From assembly GCA_038207425.1 (NCBI GenBank), contig JBBQZU010000035.1, positions 1 through 26,408 on the forward strand: a stretch of DNA of 26,408 nt, written 5' to 3'. Numbering within the stretch: position 1 is the stretch's first letter; every line of letters begins with the position of its first letter. This DNA comes from JBBQZU01 sp038207425 (GTDB taxonomy: Bacteria > Bacteroidota > Bacteroidia > Flavobacteriales_D > Cryomorphaceae). The notes beneath the pieces were generated by a model. It did no database searches. It was not told the DNA's origin and worked only from the letters and a program-made list of their open reading frames with translations. Below, piece after piece: positions 8,621 to 17,020 of the stretch. The translations under genes and the position numbers were made by a program.

Positions 8621-8631
8621 AAACAATTCTC

Positions 8632-8826
8632 ATGGAATTACAAAAACGACGTAAGATTATCATTCAAGGAGTATTGAGAACAGTCTTAGTGTGTATTATT
8701 GCCATATTGATTATGTATCTCTTTGGCCATTTAAAAGAGAAAATTTGGATTATTATTATGTCCTTATTATTATTTCCATGGTACTGGGTTTACGTTGCAA
8801 TGAAAGATGATTTAGCTAAGAAGTAA
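8632..8826 (+). CDS. Small two-helix membrane protein
   Basis: A 64-residue protein with a basic N-terminus (MELQKRRK) and two membrane helices (about 10-31, VLRTVLVCIIAILIMYLFG, and about 36-56, WIIIMSLLLFPWYWVYVAM), ending in a charged KDDLAKK tail. It starts 11 bases after the broken lipoprotein gene and is followed directly by a terminator, so the two form one transcription unit. Its size and place would suit an accessory or immunity-type partner, but that is speculation. No family recognised. Confidence 0.6.
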   Translation: MELQKRRKIIIQGVLRTVLVCIIAILIMYLFGHLKEKIWIIIMSLLLFPWYWVYVAMKDDLAKK

Positions 8827-8833
8827 TAAAACG

Positions 8834-8866
8834 AGCACAGACTTTTAATCTGTGCTTGTGTTTTTT
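8834..8866 (+). terminator. Terminator after the small membrane protein
   Basis: An 8-bp stem (AGCACAGA with TCTGTGCT) and a seven-base loop, followed by TGTG and six T. It starts seven bases after the stop codon. Confidence 0.8.
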
Positions 8867-9054
8867 ATGTAAAATGTTGATAAATTTTAATTATATTTTT
8901 ACTGGATAACGGAGACAACTTTGTAGAACTATTTAAAGAAATAAAAATAGAAAAGGATTTGGATTTTATAAACCAAGTTTCATTTTTATGAATTGGAAAA
9001 AATTTCATAAGGTCTCCGAAAAAGTGCTTATTGGGGTTATAAACGATCATAAAT

Positions 9055-10719
9055 TCAAATTTCAGCAATATAGCGGTGTACAAAAGAGATAGCCATTGCA
9101 CCCTCTCCCACGGCCGACGCTACACGGTTCATAGCACCTGAGCGCACATCGCCAGCAGCAAAAATTCCGGGTACCGATGTTTCAAGGGCGAGTGGTTCGC
9201 GGCTGCGTTTCCAACGGCTTTTATATTCAGGATGTGAAACAAGGTCACGGCCGGTCAGTACAAAACCGCGTGTATCCTTGAGCACGTCATCGGGTAGCCA
9301 ATCTGTAATCGGTTTCGCTCCAATAAAGATGAAAAGTGCTCCGGCAGGTCTTTCTTCAGTCGTATTGTTTTGCTTATTCAAAATGGAGAGTGCTTCGAGT
9401 TTATCATCACCTGACGCGCCTGTTACTTCCCGAAAGGGTTCTACGGTAATATTGTTTATTCCATATATTTGGTCAATAAGATAAGAAGACATGCTATCGC
9501 GTAAATTATCACTCCTTAAAAGGACAAATACATGACGCGCAAAATTGGAAAGATATACAGCGCCCTGTCCGGCTGAATTGCCCCCTCCTACTATATATAC
9601 ATCCCGGTCTTTGCAAGCGGAAGCTTCGGTAGTTGCTGCTCCATAGTATACCCCGGCACCGGTATACTTTTCAAGTCCGGCCGCTTCCAACATTCTGTAT
9701 GAAACTCCGGTTGTAATTACCACAGATTTACTGTGTACAATATTTCCATTGGCCAGGGTCAACACTTTATAACCATCTTTAAGGCCAATGGATTGAACGG
9801 ACTGCGGCAGCAGAAACTCTACTCCGAACCGGGTGGCTTGTGTTGCGGCCCGTCGGCTAAGGTCAGCGCCGCTGAGTCCATTTGGGAAACCTAGATAATT
9901 TTCAATTCGCGAACTGGTACCTGCTTGACCTCCCGGTGCCCGCGCTTCAATTACCAGGGTGCGAAGACCTTCACTACCCCCGTAAACTCCGGCAGCTAAA
10001 CCTGCGGGACCTGCTCCAATAATGGCAACATCATAAAGCGACTCTCTTGCCGATGGATGTAAGCCCAACTTGGCAGCTATATTCGCAAGGTTGTCACCCA
10101 AAATCACCTCACCATCATCAAAAATTACCGCGGGAAGGTCAATGGCGGATAAGTTATGGAGCATCATTACTTCGGCTGCTGCAGGATCGCTTTCCACATC
10201 GAGCCATTGATAAGGGAATAAATTTCCAGCAAGAAAATCCTTGATATGATGCGACTTAGGCGAATATGGATAGCCCAAAAGCCTGATGTCATGAAAGCTG
10301 TCGGTATTATTGGCTGACCATTCATCGAGTTGGTCATTAAGTATGGGGTATAATTTCTCCTGAGGCGGATCCCACGGCTTCATCAGATAATAGTCGAGTT
10401 GTACTTCATTTATTGCACGTATGGCGGCATCAGTATCGCTATACGCGGTGAGCAGAATGCGCCGTGCTTTGGGATAAAAATTGAGCGCTTTCGCTAAAAA
10501 CTCCACTCCGAGCATTTCAGGCATGCGCTGATCACTTAGAAATAAGGCGACTACTTCGCCTTGTTTTTTGAGCTCCGCAAGAGTCTCTAGTGCTTCACCT
10601 GCACTATCAGTACTCATGATGCGGTAATCTTTTCGGTATTGTTGACGCATATCGCGTCCTATTGCCCTCAATACCTGGGCATCATCATCGACAATAAATA
10701 CAATCGGTTGCTTACTCAT
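9055..10719 (-). CDS. Response regulator fused to a thioredoxin-reductase-like flavoprotein
   Basis: 554 residues. Residues 1-125 are a receiver domain: acidic pocket DDD 11-13, phospho-acceptor D63 in LSDQRMP, T91 and K114 in MKPW. Residues about 144-220 look like a glutaredoxin/thioredoxin fold without a redox cysteine pair. Residues 229-554 are a class II pyridine nucleotide-disulfide oxidoreductase: FAD site GAGPAG 235-240, ARAPGGQAGTSSRIENY, NAD(P)H site VGGGNSAGQGA 377-387, and the second FAD motif AAGDVR 521-526. The CxxC of true thioredoxin reductases is absent; the matching place reads VYYGAATTEA, and the only cysteine is C369. It therefore probably uses NAD(P)H and FAD but does not reduce thioredoxin. 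The gene lies seven bases after the kinase gene, so the receiver is surely that kinase's target. The stop is TGA. Confidence 0.9.
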   Translation of the reverse strand: MSKQPIVFIVDDDAQVLRAIGRDMRQQYRKDYRIMSTDSAGEALETLAELKKQGEVVALFLSDQRMPEMLGVEFLAKALNFYPKARRILLTAYSDTDAAIRAINEVQLDYYLMKPWDPPQEKLYPILNDQLDEWSANNTDSFHDIRLLGYPYSPKSHHIKDFLAGNLFPYQWLDVESDPAAAEVMMLHNLSAIDLPAVIFDDGEVILGDNLANIAAKLGLHPSARESLYDVAIIGAGPAGLAAGVYGGSEGLRTLVIEARAPGGQAGTSSRIENYLGFPNGLSGADLSRRAATQATRFGVEFLLPQSVQSIGLKDGYKVLTLANGNIVHSKSVVITTGVSYRMLEAAGLEKYTGAGVYYGAATTEASACKDRDVYIVGGGNSAGQGAVYLSNFARHVFVLLRSDNLRDSMSSYLIDQIYGINNITVEPFREVTGASGDDKLEALSILNKQNNTTEERPAGALFIFIGAKPITDWLPDDVLKDTRGFVLTGRDLVSHPEYKSRWKRSREPLALETSVPGIFAAGDVRSGAMNRVASAVGEGAMAISFVHRYIAEI

Positions 10720-10726
10720 AGTGCAA

Positions 10727-12124
10727 TTAGATGGCTTCTACAGCCGGGATAGAAATTTCGAATATAGTGCTTCCGGGTTTAGAATTTACCTGAACATCGG
10801 CGCGGTGCTGCACTAAAATTTTATTTACAATATCAAGCCCGAGACCTGTTCCTTTCCCAATTTTCTTGGTGGTAAAAAATGGATCGAAAATACGGGTTTG
10901 AATTTCTTCCGGAATACCGGGGCCTGAATCCTGAATATATATTTTAACAAAAGGCTCGCACCATTCTGATTTTACAACGAGGGTTCCCCCACCCTGCTCT
11001 TCCATGGCATCCAAAGCATTGTCAATCATATTGGTCCAAACCTGATTCAGCTCGCCGGGAAATCCTGATATCATGGGTATATTTTCATCCAGTTGATCAT
11101 CAACAAGTATCTTATTCGACTTGACTTTGTGCTGCAACATGCGTAAAGTACTCCGCATACCTTCGTTTAAATTGACCAGTTGACGATCGTTGATTCGGTC
11201 CATATGCGAGTATTCCTTAATGGACTGGATAAGTCCGGCAATGCGCTGAGCCGAATCGCGTATTTCGCCTACAAGCTGCTCTGTAGTTAGGTTGCTTACC
11301 ACCCAGCGCAATGTTGGCTCAAATCCATTTTCGCCTGTGAGTGAACGTATTCGTTCAACGTCATTTAGATGAATGCCGTGCTCTACGAGTGTCTCTGACA
11401 GTTCATACGGATTTGCAAAACCCAGGTCATCAAGATAATCGCCAAGCTCATCCTGCACCTTATTGCGCTGGATGAGTGTAAGCCTGGCTTTAGGGTTGTC
11501 GATGATATCAAAAAGCCAATCATTCATTGCGTCCACAACATCGGGCTTGATATCAGCCTTCATAACCATTTTAAAATTGTAGGGCACAAGGCGCAAGTGG
11601 TTGATTAGTGCTTCGCTGCTTCGCACCATAACAGCTGCGGGATTATTCAGCTCATGCGCCAAACCCGCAGAGAGTTTTCCAAGGGAAATAAGCTTTTCGT
11701 TTTGCATTCGCATCGCGGTAAATGTGCGAATGCGCGATGCCATAAAATGAACCAGAGCTTCTGTAAGTTCCGGATGTTCATTGATCATTTCGCGAAAGCA
11801 ATTGCGGTGCACCGACAATACTGTCGACCCATTTACTGCTGTACCGAAGCCCGTTGCCTTCACCATGCGGCTGTATGGCAACACGCCCGAAATATCGCCC
11901 GGAAGTAAGATGGCAACTTCTCGCTTTTCAGCATTCTGTTCAAGGTAAACCCGAATTTTTCCGGAAAGGATAAAGTATGCTTCATCGGCTGGCTCGTCTT
12001 TACAAAATAACGAATCACCCTTGGCAAGTTCTATAATTTTACCACAGTCCGCAAGAAACTTTAGTTCACCATCAGGAAGCGGTGAAAGCGTATCGCTTAA
12101 GCGAAGTTTTTCAATAATATTCAT
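10727..12124 (-). CDS. Histidine kinase with an N-terminal cyclic-nucleotide-binding domain
   Basis: 465 residues, soluble. Residues about 10-135 form a Crp-type cNMP-binding domain (GKIRVYLE, ILLPGDISG). The H-box is AGLAHELNNPAA with phospho-acceptor H157, then a helical linker of about 130 residues including KEYSHMD. The C-terminal ATPase has N-box NMIDNALDAM (365-374), G1 DSGPG (399-403), F-box FDPFFTTK (413-420) and G2 GTGLGL (425-430). It should autophosphorylate and pass phosphate to the receiver-flavoprotein encoded just downstream. With no membrane segment it senses something in the cytoplasm, perhaps a nucleotide, a redox state, or the flavoprotein itself. Confidence 0.92.
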   Translation of the reverse strand: MNIIEKLRLSDTLSPLPDGELKFLADCGKIIELAKGDSLFCKDEPADEAYFILSGKIRVYLEQNAEKREVAILLPGDISGVLPYSRMVKATGFGTAVNGSTVLSVHRNCFREMINEHPELTEALVHFMASRIRTFTAMRMQNEKLISLGKLSAGLAHELNNPAAVMVRSSEALINHLRLVPYNFKMVMKADIKPDVVDAMNDWLFDIIDNPKARLTLIQRNKVQDELGDYLDDLGFANPYELSETLVEHGIHLNDVERIRSLTGENGFEPTLRWVVSNLTTEQLVGEIRDSAQRIAGLIQSIKEYSHMDRINDRQLVNLNEGMRSTLRMLQHKVKSNKILVDDQLDENIPMISGFPGELNQVWTNMIDNALDAMEEQGGGTLVVKSEWCEPFVKIYIQDSGPGIPEEIQTRIFDPFFTTKKIGKGTGLGLDIVNKILVQHRADVQVNSKPGSTIFEISIPAVEAI

Positions 12125-12146
12125 ATACTAAATAAATTTTGCCGCT

Positions 12147-12154
12147 CAAAAATA
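12147..12154 (-). promoter_or_regulatory. -7 element of the kinase/flavoprotein operon
   Basis: TATTTTTG on the minus strand fits TAnnTTTG and lies about 22 bases before the kinase ATG. The -33 side is T-rich without a clean TTG. Confidence 0.35.
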
Positions 12155-12384
12155 GTTTAAAAAGCAATGGAAGAAATTTCTCCGGGTATCTTGAATTGGC
12201 GTGCTTAAAAATCAAAATTGTACCCAACGTTATGTGACCAAAGTAACTCAATGGGCATAAAGACAGGTCAGATTCGTTGCCTTTCTGCTCAGGTATACTG
12301 TAATTAATTACTTTCGGCAGTGCAAGGCGATTTATTGATTAATAAACCACGATGTGGCGCATCAATAGTGCAATATAAGATAAC

Positions 12385-14094
12385 ATGTTCAGGTCATTCT
12401 TTCCGGTACTAGATTGGGGATCAAAATACAATAGCAAGACGCTAGTAAATGATCTGGTAGTTTCACTCATCGTTACGGTGATGCTAATACCGCAATCACT
12501 CGCATATGCGCAATTGGCAGGTTTGCCGGCCGAAATAGGTTTGTACGCTTCTATCGCACCACTCATTCTGTATGCGATTTTTGGTACTTCACGGGCATTG
12601 GCTGTAGGGCCGGTAGCCGTGGTAAGTTTGATGACTGCTGCAGCCATTGCTCCATTTGCAGAGCAGGGCACTTCGGCCTATCTCAATGCGGCCATTGCTT
12701 TAGCAATTATTTCAGGACTAATTCTCATTCTGCTTGGCCTTTTGAAGCTTGGTTTTCTGGCCAATTTTCTGAGTCATCCTGTAATTTCAGGGTTTATTAC
12801 AGCCTCAGGCATCCAAATAGCCGCGAGCCAACTCACCCCTTTGCTTGGCATACCTTCAGAAGGGCATAATTTTCTGGAAATTTTAAAGTCATTGATCAAG
12901 AATGCGGGTGAATTAAACGTGCATACGGCTGCAGTAGGCATTACGTCAATGCTTTTTCTTTTCTGGGTTCGAGGCAAATTGGCGCCGCTGCTCATCCGAA
13001 TTGGAATGAGTAAGCGAAGTGCGGGCATCGTCGCCAAGATAGGGCCGGTAATCGCCATTGCCTTTTCGATTTTGACAGTTGTATGGTTTGATCTTGATGC
13101 CAAAGGAGTCAAGATTGTTGGCGATATCCCCCGAGGTTTGCCTGCATTGAAATTGCCACAATTCGACAGCGAACTATGGAAGAACCTACTTATTCCTGCT
13201 CTGCTTATTTCGGCAGTAGGCTATGTAGAGTCCATTTCTGTAGCACATACGCTTGCATCGAAAAAGCGTCAGCGAATTGATCCCAACCAAGAACTTATTG
13301 CGCTTGGTGCCGCCAATGTAGGCGCTGCCATTTCCGGAGGATTTCCGGTTACGGGTGGTTTCTCGCGTTCAGTAGTAAATTTTGATGCAGGCGCCGAAAC
13401 ACCGGCTGCAGGAGCATTTACAGCAATTGGGATTGCACTCGCCACTATCTTCTTAACTCCGGTGCTTTTCTTTCTGCCCAATGCTGTGCTGGGTGCCACA
13501 ATCATAGTGGCAGTATTAAGCCTGGTAGATTTAAAAGCAGTAAAAATCACTTATGCATTCTCTAAGCAAGATGCAGCAGCCATGGCTGCCACCATTTTAA
13601 TTACCTTGGTTTTCGGTATCGAGCCGGGGTTGATTAGCGGAGTTTTGCTGTCAATAAGCTTGTACTTATACCGCACCTCAATTCCACATTCAGCCATTGT
13701 GGGTCAAATACCCGGTACCGAACATTTCAGAAATGTACTCAGGCATGAGGTTATCACTTATCCTAATATCGTTTCGCTCCGCATTGATGAGAATCTTTAC
13801 TTTGTAAACGCGCGGTTTCTTGAAGACAAGGTGAATGAAATTGCAGCGGAATACGTCGAGATGAAACATTTCATTCTGGTTTGTTCATCAATAAGCGCAA
13901 TTGACAGTTCAGCGCTTGAGAGTTTGGAAAGTATAAATCAAAGATTGAAAGACAGTGGAATTAAATTTCACCTTTCAGAGCTAAAAGGACCGATTATGGA
14001 TCAGTTCAAAAATTCACATCTACTCCATGATTTGACTGGTGGTGTGTATCTCACTCAATATATTGCTGTAGAGTCAATTCTGAAAACATCTTAG
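12385..14094 (+). CDS. SulP-family inorganic anion transporter with STAS domain
   Basis: 569 residues. The SulP/SLC26 core spans about 15-430, with the family signature at the start (VTVMLIPQSLAYAQLAGLPA, IGLYASIAPLILYAIFGTS, LAVGPVAVVSLM) and about 12 to 14 membrane segments. The STAS domain follows at about 450-565 (FILVCSSISAIDSSALESLE). These proteins move sulfate, bicarbonate or other anions across the inner membrane; the substrate cannot be read from the sequence. The ATG at 12385 places MFRSFFPVLDW before the first helix as in relatives. It is divergent from the kinase operon across a 260-base gap, and no sulfate-assimilation or carbonic anhydrase gene is adjacent. Confidence 0.93.
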   Translation: MFRSFFPVLDWGSKYNSKTLVNDLVVSLIVTVMLIPQSLAYAQLAGLPAEIGLYASIAPLILYAIFGTSRALAVGPVAVVSLMTAAAIAPFAEQGTSAYLNAAIALAIISGLILILLGLLKLGFLANFLSHPVISGFITASGIQIAASQLTPLLGIPSEGHNFLEILKSLIKNAGELNVHTAAVGITSMLFLFWVRGKLAPLLIRIGMSKRSAGIVAKIGPVIAIAFSILTVVWFDLDAKGVKIVGDIPRGLPALKLPQFDSELWKNLLIPALLISAVGYVESISVAHTLASKKRQRIDPNQELIALGAANVGAAISGGFPVTGGFSRSVVNFDAGAETPAAGAFTAIGIALATIFLTPVLFFLPNAVLGATIIVAVLSLVDLKAVKITYAFSKQDAAAMAATILITLVFGIEPGLISGVLLSISLYLYRTSIPHSAIVGQIPGTEHFRNVLRHEVITYPNIVSLRIDENLYFVNARFLEDKVNEIAAEYVEMKHFILVCSSISAIDSSALESLESINQRLKDSGIKFHLSELKGPIMDQFKNSHLLHDLTGGVYLTQYIAVESILKTS

Positions 14095-14218
14095 TACAAT
14101 TTGCAGGCAGGTAAATTGAACTTCCTTCGAATTAGATAGGTGTTTCTAAAAATATAAATGATTGACATTCATTATTGATGACCATTGCAACTCGATAGGA
14201 TTTAAAATAATTTTTCAC

Positions 14219-14248
14219 TTGACAGAACTGTTTGCTTTTATAAATTTG
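14219..14248 (+). promoter_or_regulatory. Textbook Bacteroidetes promoter
   Basis: TTG at 14219-14221, exactly 19 bases, then TAAATTTG at 14241-14248: a full match to the -33/-7 consensus. Start of transcription would be near 14255, 40 bases ahead of the ATG of the broken DUF2490 gene. The promoter is intact although the gene is not. Confidence 0.65.
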
Positions 14249-14294
14249 AGCCGCCTCAGCGTCTGTTCCATTGCAATACATTCCTTTGCATTAA

Positions 14295-15085
14295 ATGAAA
14301 GTATTAGAATCATTATACATACATAGTATTTTCAATTTTCGCCAAAGATTCAGATTTGCACCCCGGCTATTACCCTATGCAATTATCGCAATATCAGTTA
14401 CGCTCTTTACGCCAGCTAAGGTTAAGGCACAGAATATCAATACCAAAAAGTATTGGCCAGAGGTGGATGTTTTGCTCAGGTTCTCACCTGAGTGGCGCTT
14501 TTCATTATTTATTCCGATTACGAGAAATATTGAAACGTCATACCGCGAAGGAAGTGTAAACTATCAAATGGACCGTGTATGGGGGAAGGTAAATGAGCAT
14601 CAAAAGCTAAGATTATAAGATGACAATCGGTCACTGACCCTTCGCTTGAATATGATCAGAGTGGGATATTTGCGGGGTCGGAGCCTTGACGATGAAGGTG
14701 CGAGCTATTCAGAAACTTCGTCATATTTTGAATACCATCGCCGAATACTTATAAATAACATTGTATTAATAAGCAATCGACTGCGAAACGACTTCCGTTT
14801 TATTGGCGATGATGGAGAATTTTCCTACCGGATGCGCTACCGTTTGGAAATAGAACGTGAAGTAAAGCTCAGGAATTTGTCATCAGTGCCTTTTATGAAA
14901 GGTGAGATGGGCTATGATTCACGATTCGAAGCCATAAACCGGTATAGATGTACAACGGGCAGTTCATTGGCATTTTCACCTTTGTACATTTCGAAGTAAA
15001 TGTAAATTACCAGTGTGATACGAAAGCGAGTGTTACCAGATTGTTTTCACTTGGGCTTGTCTTGAACATATTCTTCGAGATATAA
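14295..15085 (+). pseudogene. Broken DUF2490-type outer-membrane protein gene
   Basis: Starts with a signal peptide (about 1-46, ending PAKVKAQ), then a beta-rich region typical of DUF2490 proteins (KYWPEVDVLLRFSPEWRFSL). A TAA at 14616-14618 interrupts the frame after KLRL, but the same frame goes on with DDNRSLTLRLNMIRVGYLRG up to YRMRYRLEIERE and ends at TAA 14997. From about 14980 a frame shifted by one base carries the missing C-terminal strands: HFEVNVNYQ, then LFSLGLVLNIFFEI and a stop at 15083-15085. So one nonsense mutation and one indel separate this from an intact gene of about 263 codons. An intact homologue would be a small periplasm-facing or outer-membrane barrel of unknown function. 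Confidence 0.8.
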
Positions 15086-15136
15086 GCCCGGCTGAAAGTT
15101 CTATTACTTTGTTTGTTGTAAGCATGGATCATTTTT

Positions 15137-15289
15137 CTAAAAAGTCTTAGCAGCTCCTGAATATATGTCGCTTGACTGTTTTACAAAGCCAATATCCATC
15201 ATCAGTTTGATTCTGGAATCTTCGAAAACCATCAATCTTAAACCTACTCCATATCATTTAGCCAAGTTTTCAAACCACTATCCGTCGTG
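15137..15289 (-). pseudogene. Remnant of a surface-antigen (BamA-like) barrel C-terminus
   Basis: Read on the minus strand, the stretch gives YGVGLRLMVFEDSRIKLMMD, then IGFVKQSSDIYSGAAKTF and a stop at 15137-15139. This is the recognisable last pair of strands of bacterial surface-antigen/Omp85-like barrels, which end GEAF-like with a terminal Phe. Upstream the frame has TGA (15254-15256) and TAG soon after, and nothing further is recognisable, so only about 50 codons of a decayed gene remain. The similarity call is from pattern memory. Confidence 0.5.
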
Positions 15290-15321
15290 AAAAGGATTGC
15301 AGGCTGTGGCAATATTTGCAC

Positions 15322-15360
15322 AAAAAAACCGAAATTTTCTGATGCTCAGAACATTTCGGT
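15322..15360 (-). terminator. Terminator of the small exported protein
   Basis: On the minus strand ACCGAAAT and TTCTGA pair with the matching half around the loop (outer arms 15328-15335 and 15353-15360) and run into seven T. It lies about 27 bases after the stop at 15387. Confidence 0.8.
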
Positions 15361-15386
15361 CATTAAAGTAGGAAACTAAAACCCAG

Positions 15387-15860
15387 TTAATTGGTCTTGA
15401 TCTCGTCAATAAAAGGAATCGACTCTTGAATTGAAAGACGAATTTGATTCTCGATATAATCTTCGAGTTGCATAAACTTTGCAGCTTCTTTGCCACCAAT
15501 TGATTTGGCCATAAGGCTGTAATACTTCTTCTGCAACTTGGTAAAATTAGTCAACATTGTAAGCTTTCTCTTAGCGAGCTCATTTGCTTTTGCGTCATCT
15601 AAAGTAGCATAGCTATTTGCATAATCTTCAATAATTGCGATACGCTCACGGCCTAACGCTGCGCGCTCTACTTCATATTGATCATACTGCGTCCAGAATG
15701 TTGCTTGCTTCCCAGGCGCCAACGTCATGTATTGAGCAACCAGGGCTTTTTTCTCTTTGCCAAAAATACCTTGGCTAATGGCGATGTCCTCTTTATTCGA
15801 TTGGACATTTGCCAAAGAAAAAGAAAGTGTAAGGGCAATAAAACAATAGAAACTTTTCAT
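15387..15860 (-). CDS. Small exported helical protein
   Basis: 157 residues with a signal peptide of about 20 residues (MKSFYCFIALTLSFSLANVQ). The mature part is a run of charged amphipathic helices (EKKALVAQYMTLAPGKQATF, DDAKANELAKRKLTMLTNFT), somewhat like Spy/CpxP-type periplasmic chaperones in style but without an LTxxQ motif I can point to. It is intact and has its own terminator while the flanking envelope genes are broken. Function unknown. Confidence 0.75.
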   Translation of the reverse strand: MKSFYCFIALTLSFSLANVQSNKEDIAISQGIFGKEKKALVAQYMTLAPGKQATFWTQYDQYEVERAALGRERIAIIEDYANSYATLDDAKANELAKRKLTMLTNFTKLQKKYYSLMAKSIGGKEAAKFMQLEDYIENQIRLSIQESIPFIDEIKTN

Positions 15861-16037
15861 TTTGAAGAATTTGGTTTTTTGATTTCTGGTGAAGGCCTAA
15901 GAAATAAAGCCTACCTAAACCGGGTACGAGATCAAGAATTCGCATTAAAATGATGAACAGAAAAATAAAACTTTACTTGCTGCTGGGGCAAAATAAAACG
16001 CGGGAATTGCCTGTAAGCTGCGCACAAAGTTGTTCCG

Positions 16038-16045
16038 TAGTTTTG
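16038..16045 (+). promoter_or_regulatory. -7 promoter element for the PorT-like gene
   Basis: TAGTTTTG is an exact match to TAnnTTTG, 55 bases before the ATG at 16100. No TTG at the right distance upstream. Confidence 0.35.
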
Positions 16046-16099
16046 CTCTTCTTGCAGCTCCAATATTTTTAAGAACTTTAAATCAAATAGAATTCGACT

Positions 16100-16853
16100 A
16101 TGAAGATGACAGGATCATACATAGGGTATGGATTTTTAATAGCTTTTTTCAGTACTACCATCGAGTGCCAAAGCCAAATCCTAATTTCGTTGCTCTTTGG
16201 CGATAACTTGAATTCTGGAAATATTGAGTTTGGAATGGATGGAGGATTAAACTTTGCCCAACTTTCCGGATTGGAGCAGAGCGACAGAGCCCCTTTTTTC
16301 AACCTTGGATTTTACTTTGGTATCAAACTCAAAACCCAACAGCCGCTCATAATTCATACCGGATTGATGGTTAAATCAAATATGGGCGCTTCCGGATTAC
16401 CTGCATACACACTGAATGATCCGGTGCTTGATGCTGCCTTGATCGGGGGAACTATAGACCGAAGACTTAGCTACTTTAATACTCCCGCTATGCCCAAGTA
16501 CACCTTCAAAAACAGAATTTTTGTGGAAGCAGGCCCCATGTTTGGATTGTTTTACAAAGCCAATGACGAATTTAATTCAACCACTGATCAGAGAAATGAT
16601 GTAACGCATAACAAAAATGTAAGGAAAAAATTCCACCCCCCTTGATGCAGGTATTTGCGGGGGGCTTGGTTATCGTTTAAATGCTAATTACTGAGTGAAC
16701 ATCGCAGTGGGGTATTACTATGGCTTGGTAGATGTAGTAATAAGCGATAGTGGTAGTGATGTTAAAAATCAATCACTCTATTTGGCAGTAGGTTTGCCAA
16801 TTGGGGTAAAGAAAGCCAAAGCCAAAGCTGAATCTCAGGAAAATACCAAATAG
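16100..16853 (+). pseudogene. Broken PorT-type outer-membrane beta-barrel gene
   Basis: The first frame (16100-16645) has a signal peptide (about 1-25) and barrel strands typical of the PorT/OMP_b-brl family (FGMDGGLNFAQLSG, LGFYFGIKLK, IFVEAGPMFGLFYKA), then stops after NVRKKFHPP at a run of six C (16635-16640). With one C fewer the protein continues LDAGICGGLGYRLNANY, meets TGA (16692-16694), and goes on VNIAVGYYYGLVDVVI, ending LYLAVGLPIGVKKAKAK to a TAG at 16851-16853. So one homopolymer indel and one nonsense codon (probably CGA to TGA) split a gene of about 250 codons. An intact member would be a small eight-strand outer-membrane barrel. Confidence 0.8.
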
Positions 16854-17020
16854 CTGTCATCAAGCCGGATCTGCTCCACATGACTATGAATTCACAATTC
16901 TGGTGACGGCAAAGTTGCTTATTATCAAGTGAAAATACGCATACTTGCAACTTGTCGATTACATCAGAAATGGCTAACTTGTGCCTTATAAACTCTTAAC
17001 GTTCTATCAACTCCGAATCA

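Noticed and set aside
8865..9101. 78-codon minus-strand frame overlapping the end of the flavoprotein gene
   Set aside because: Very AT-rich, overlaps the real gene in another frame and shows no domain.
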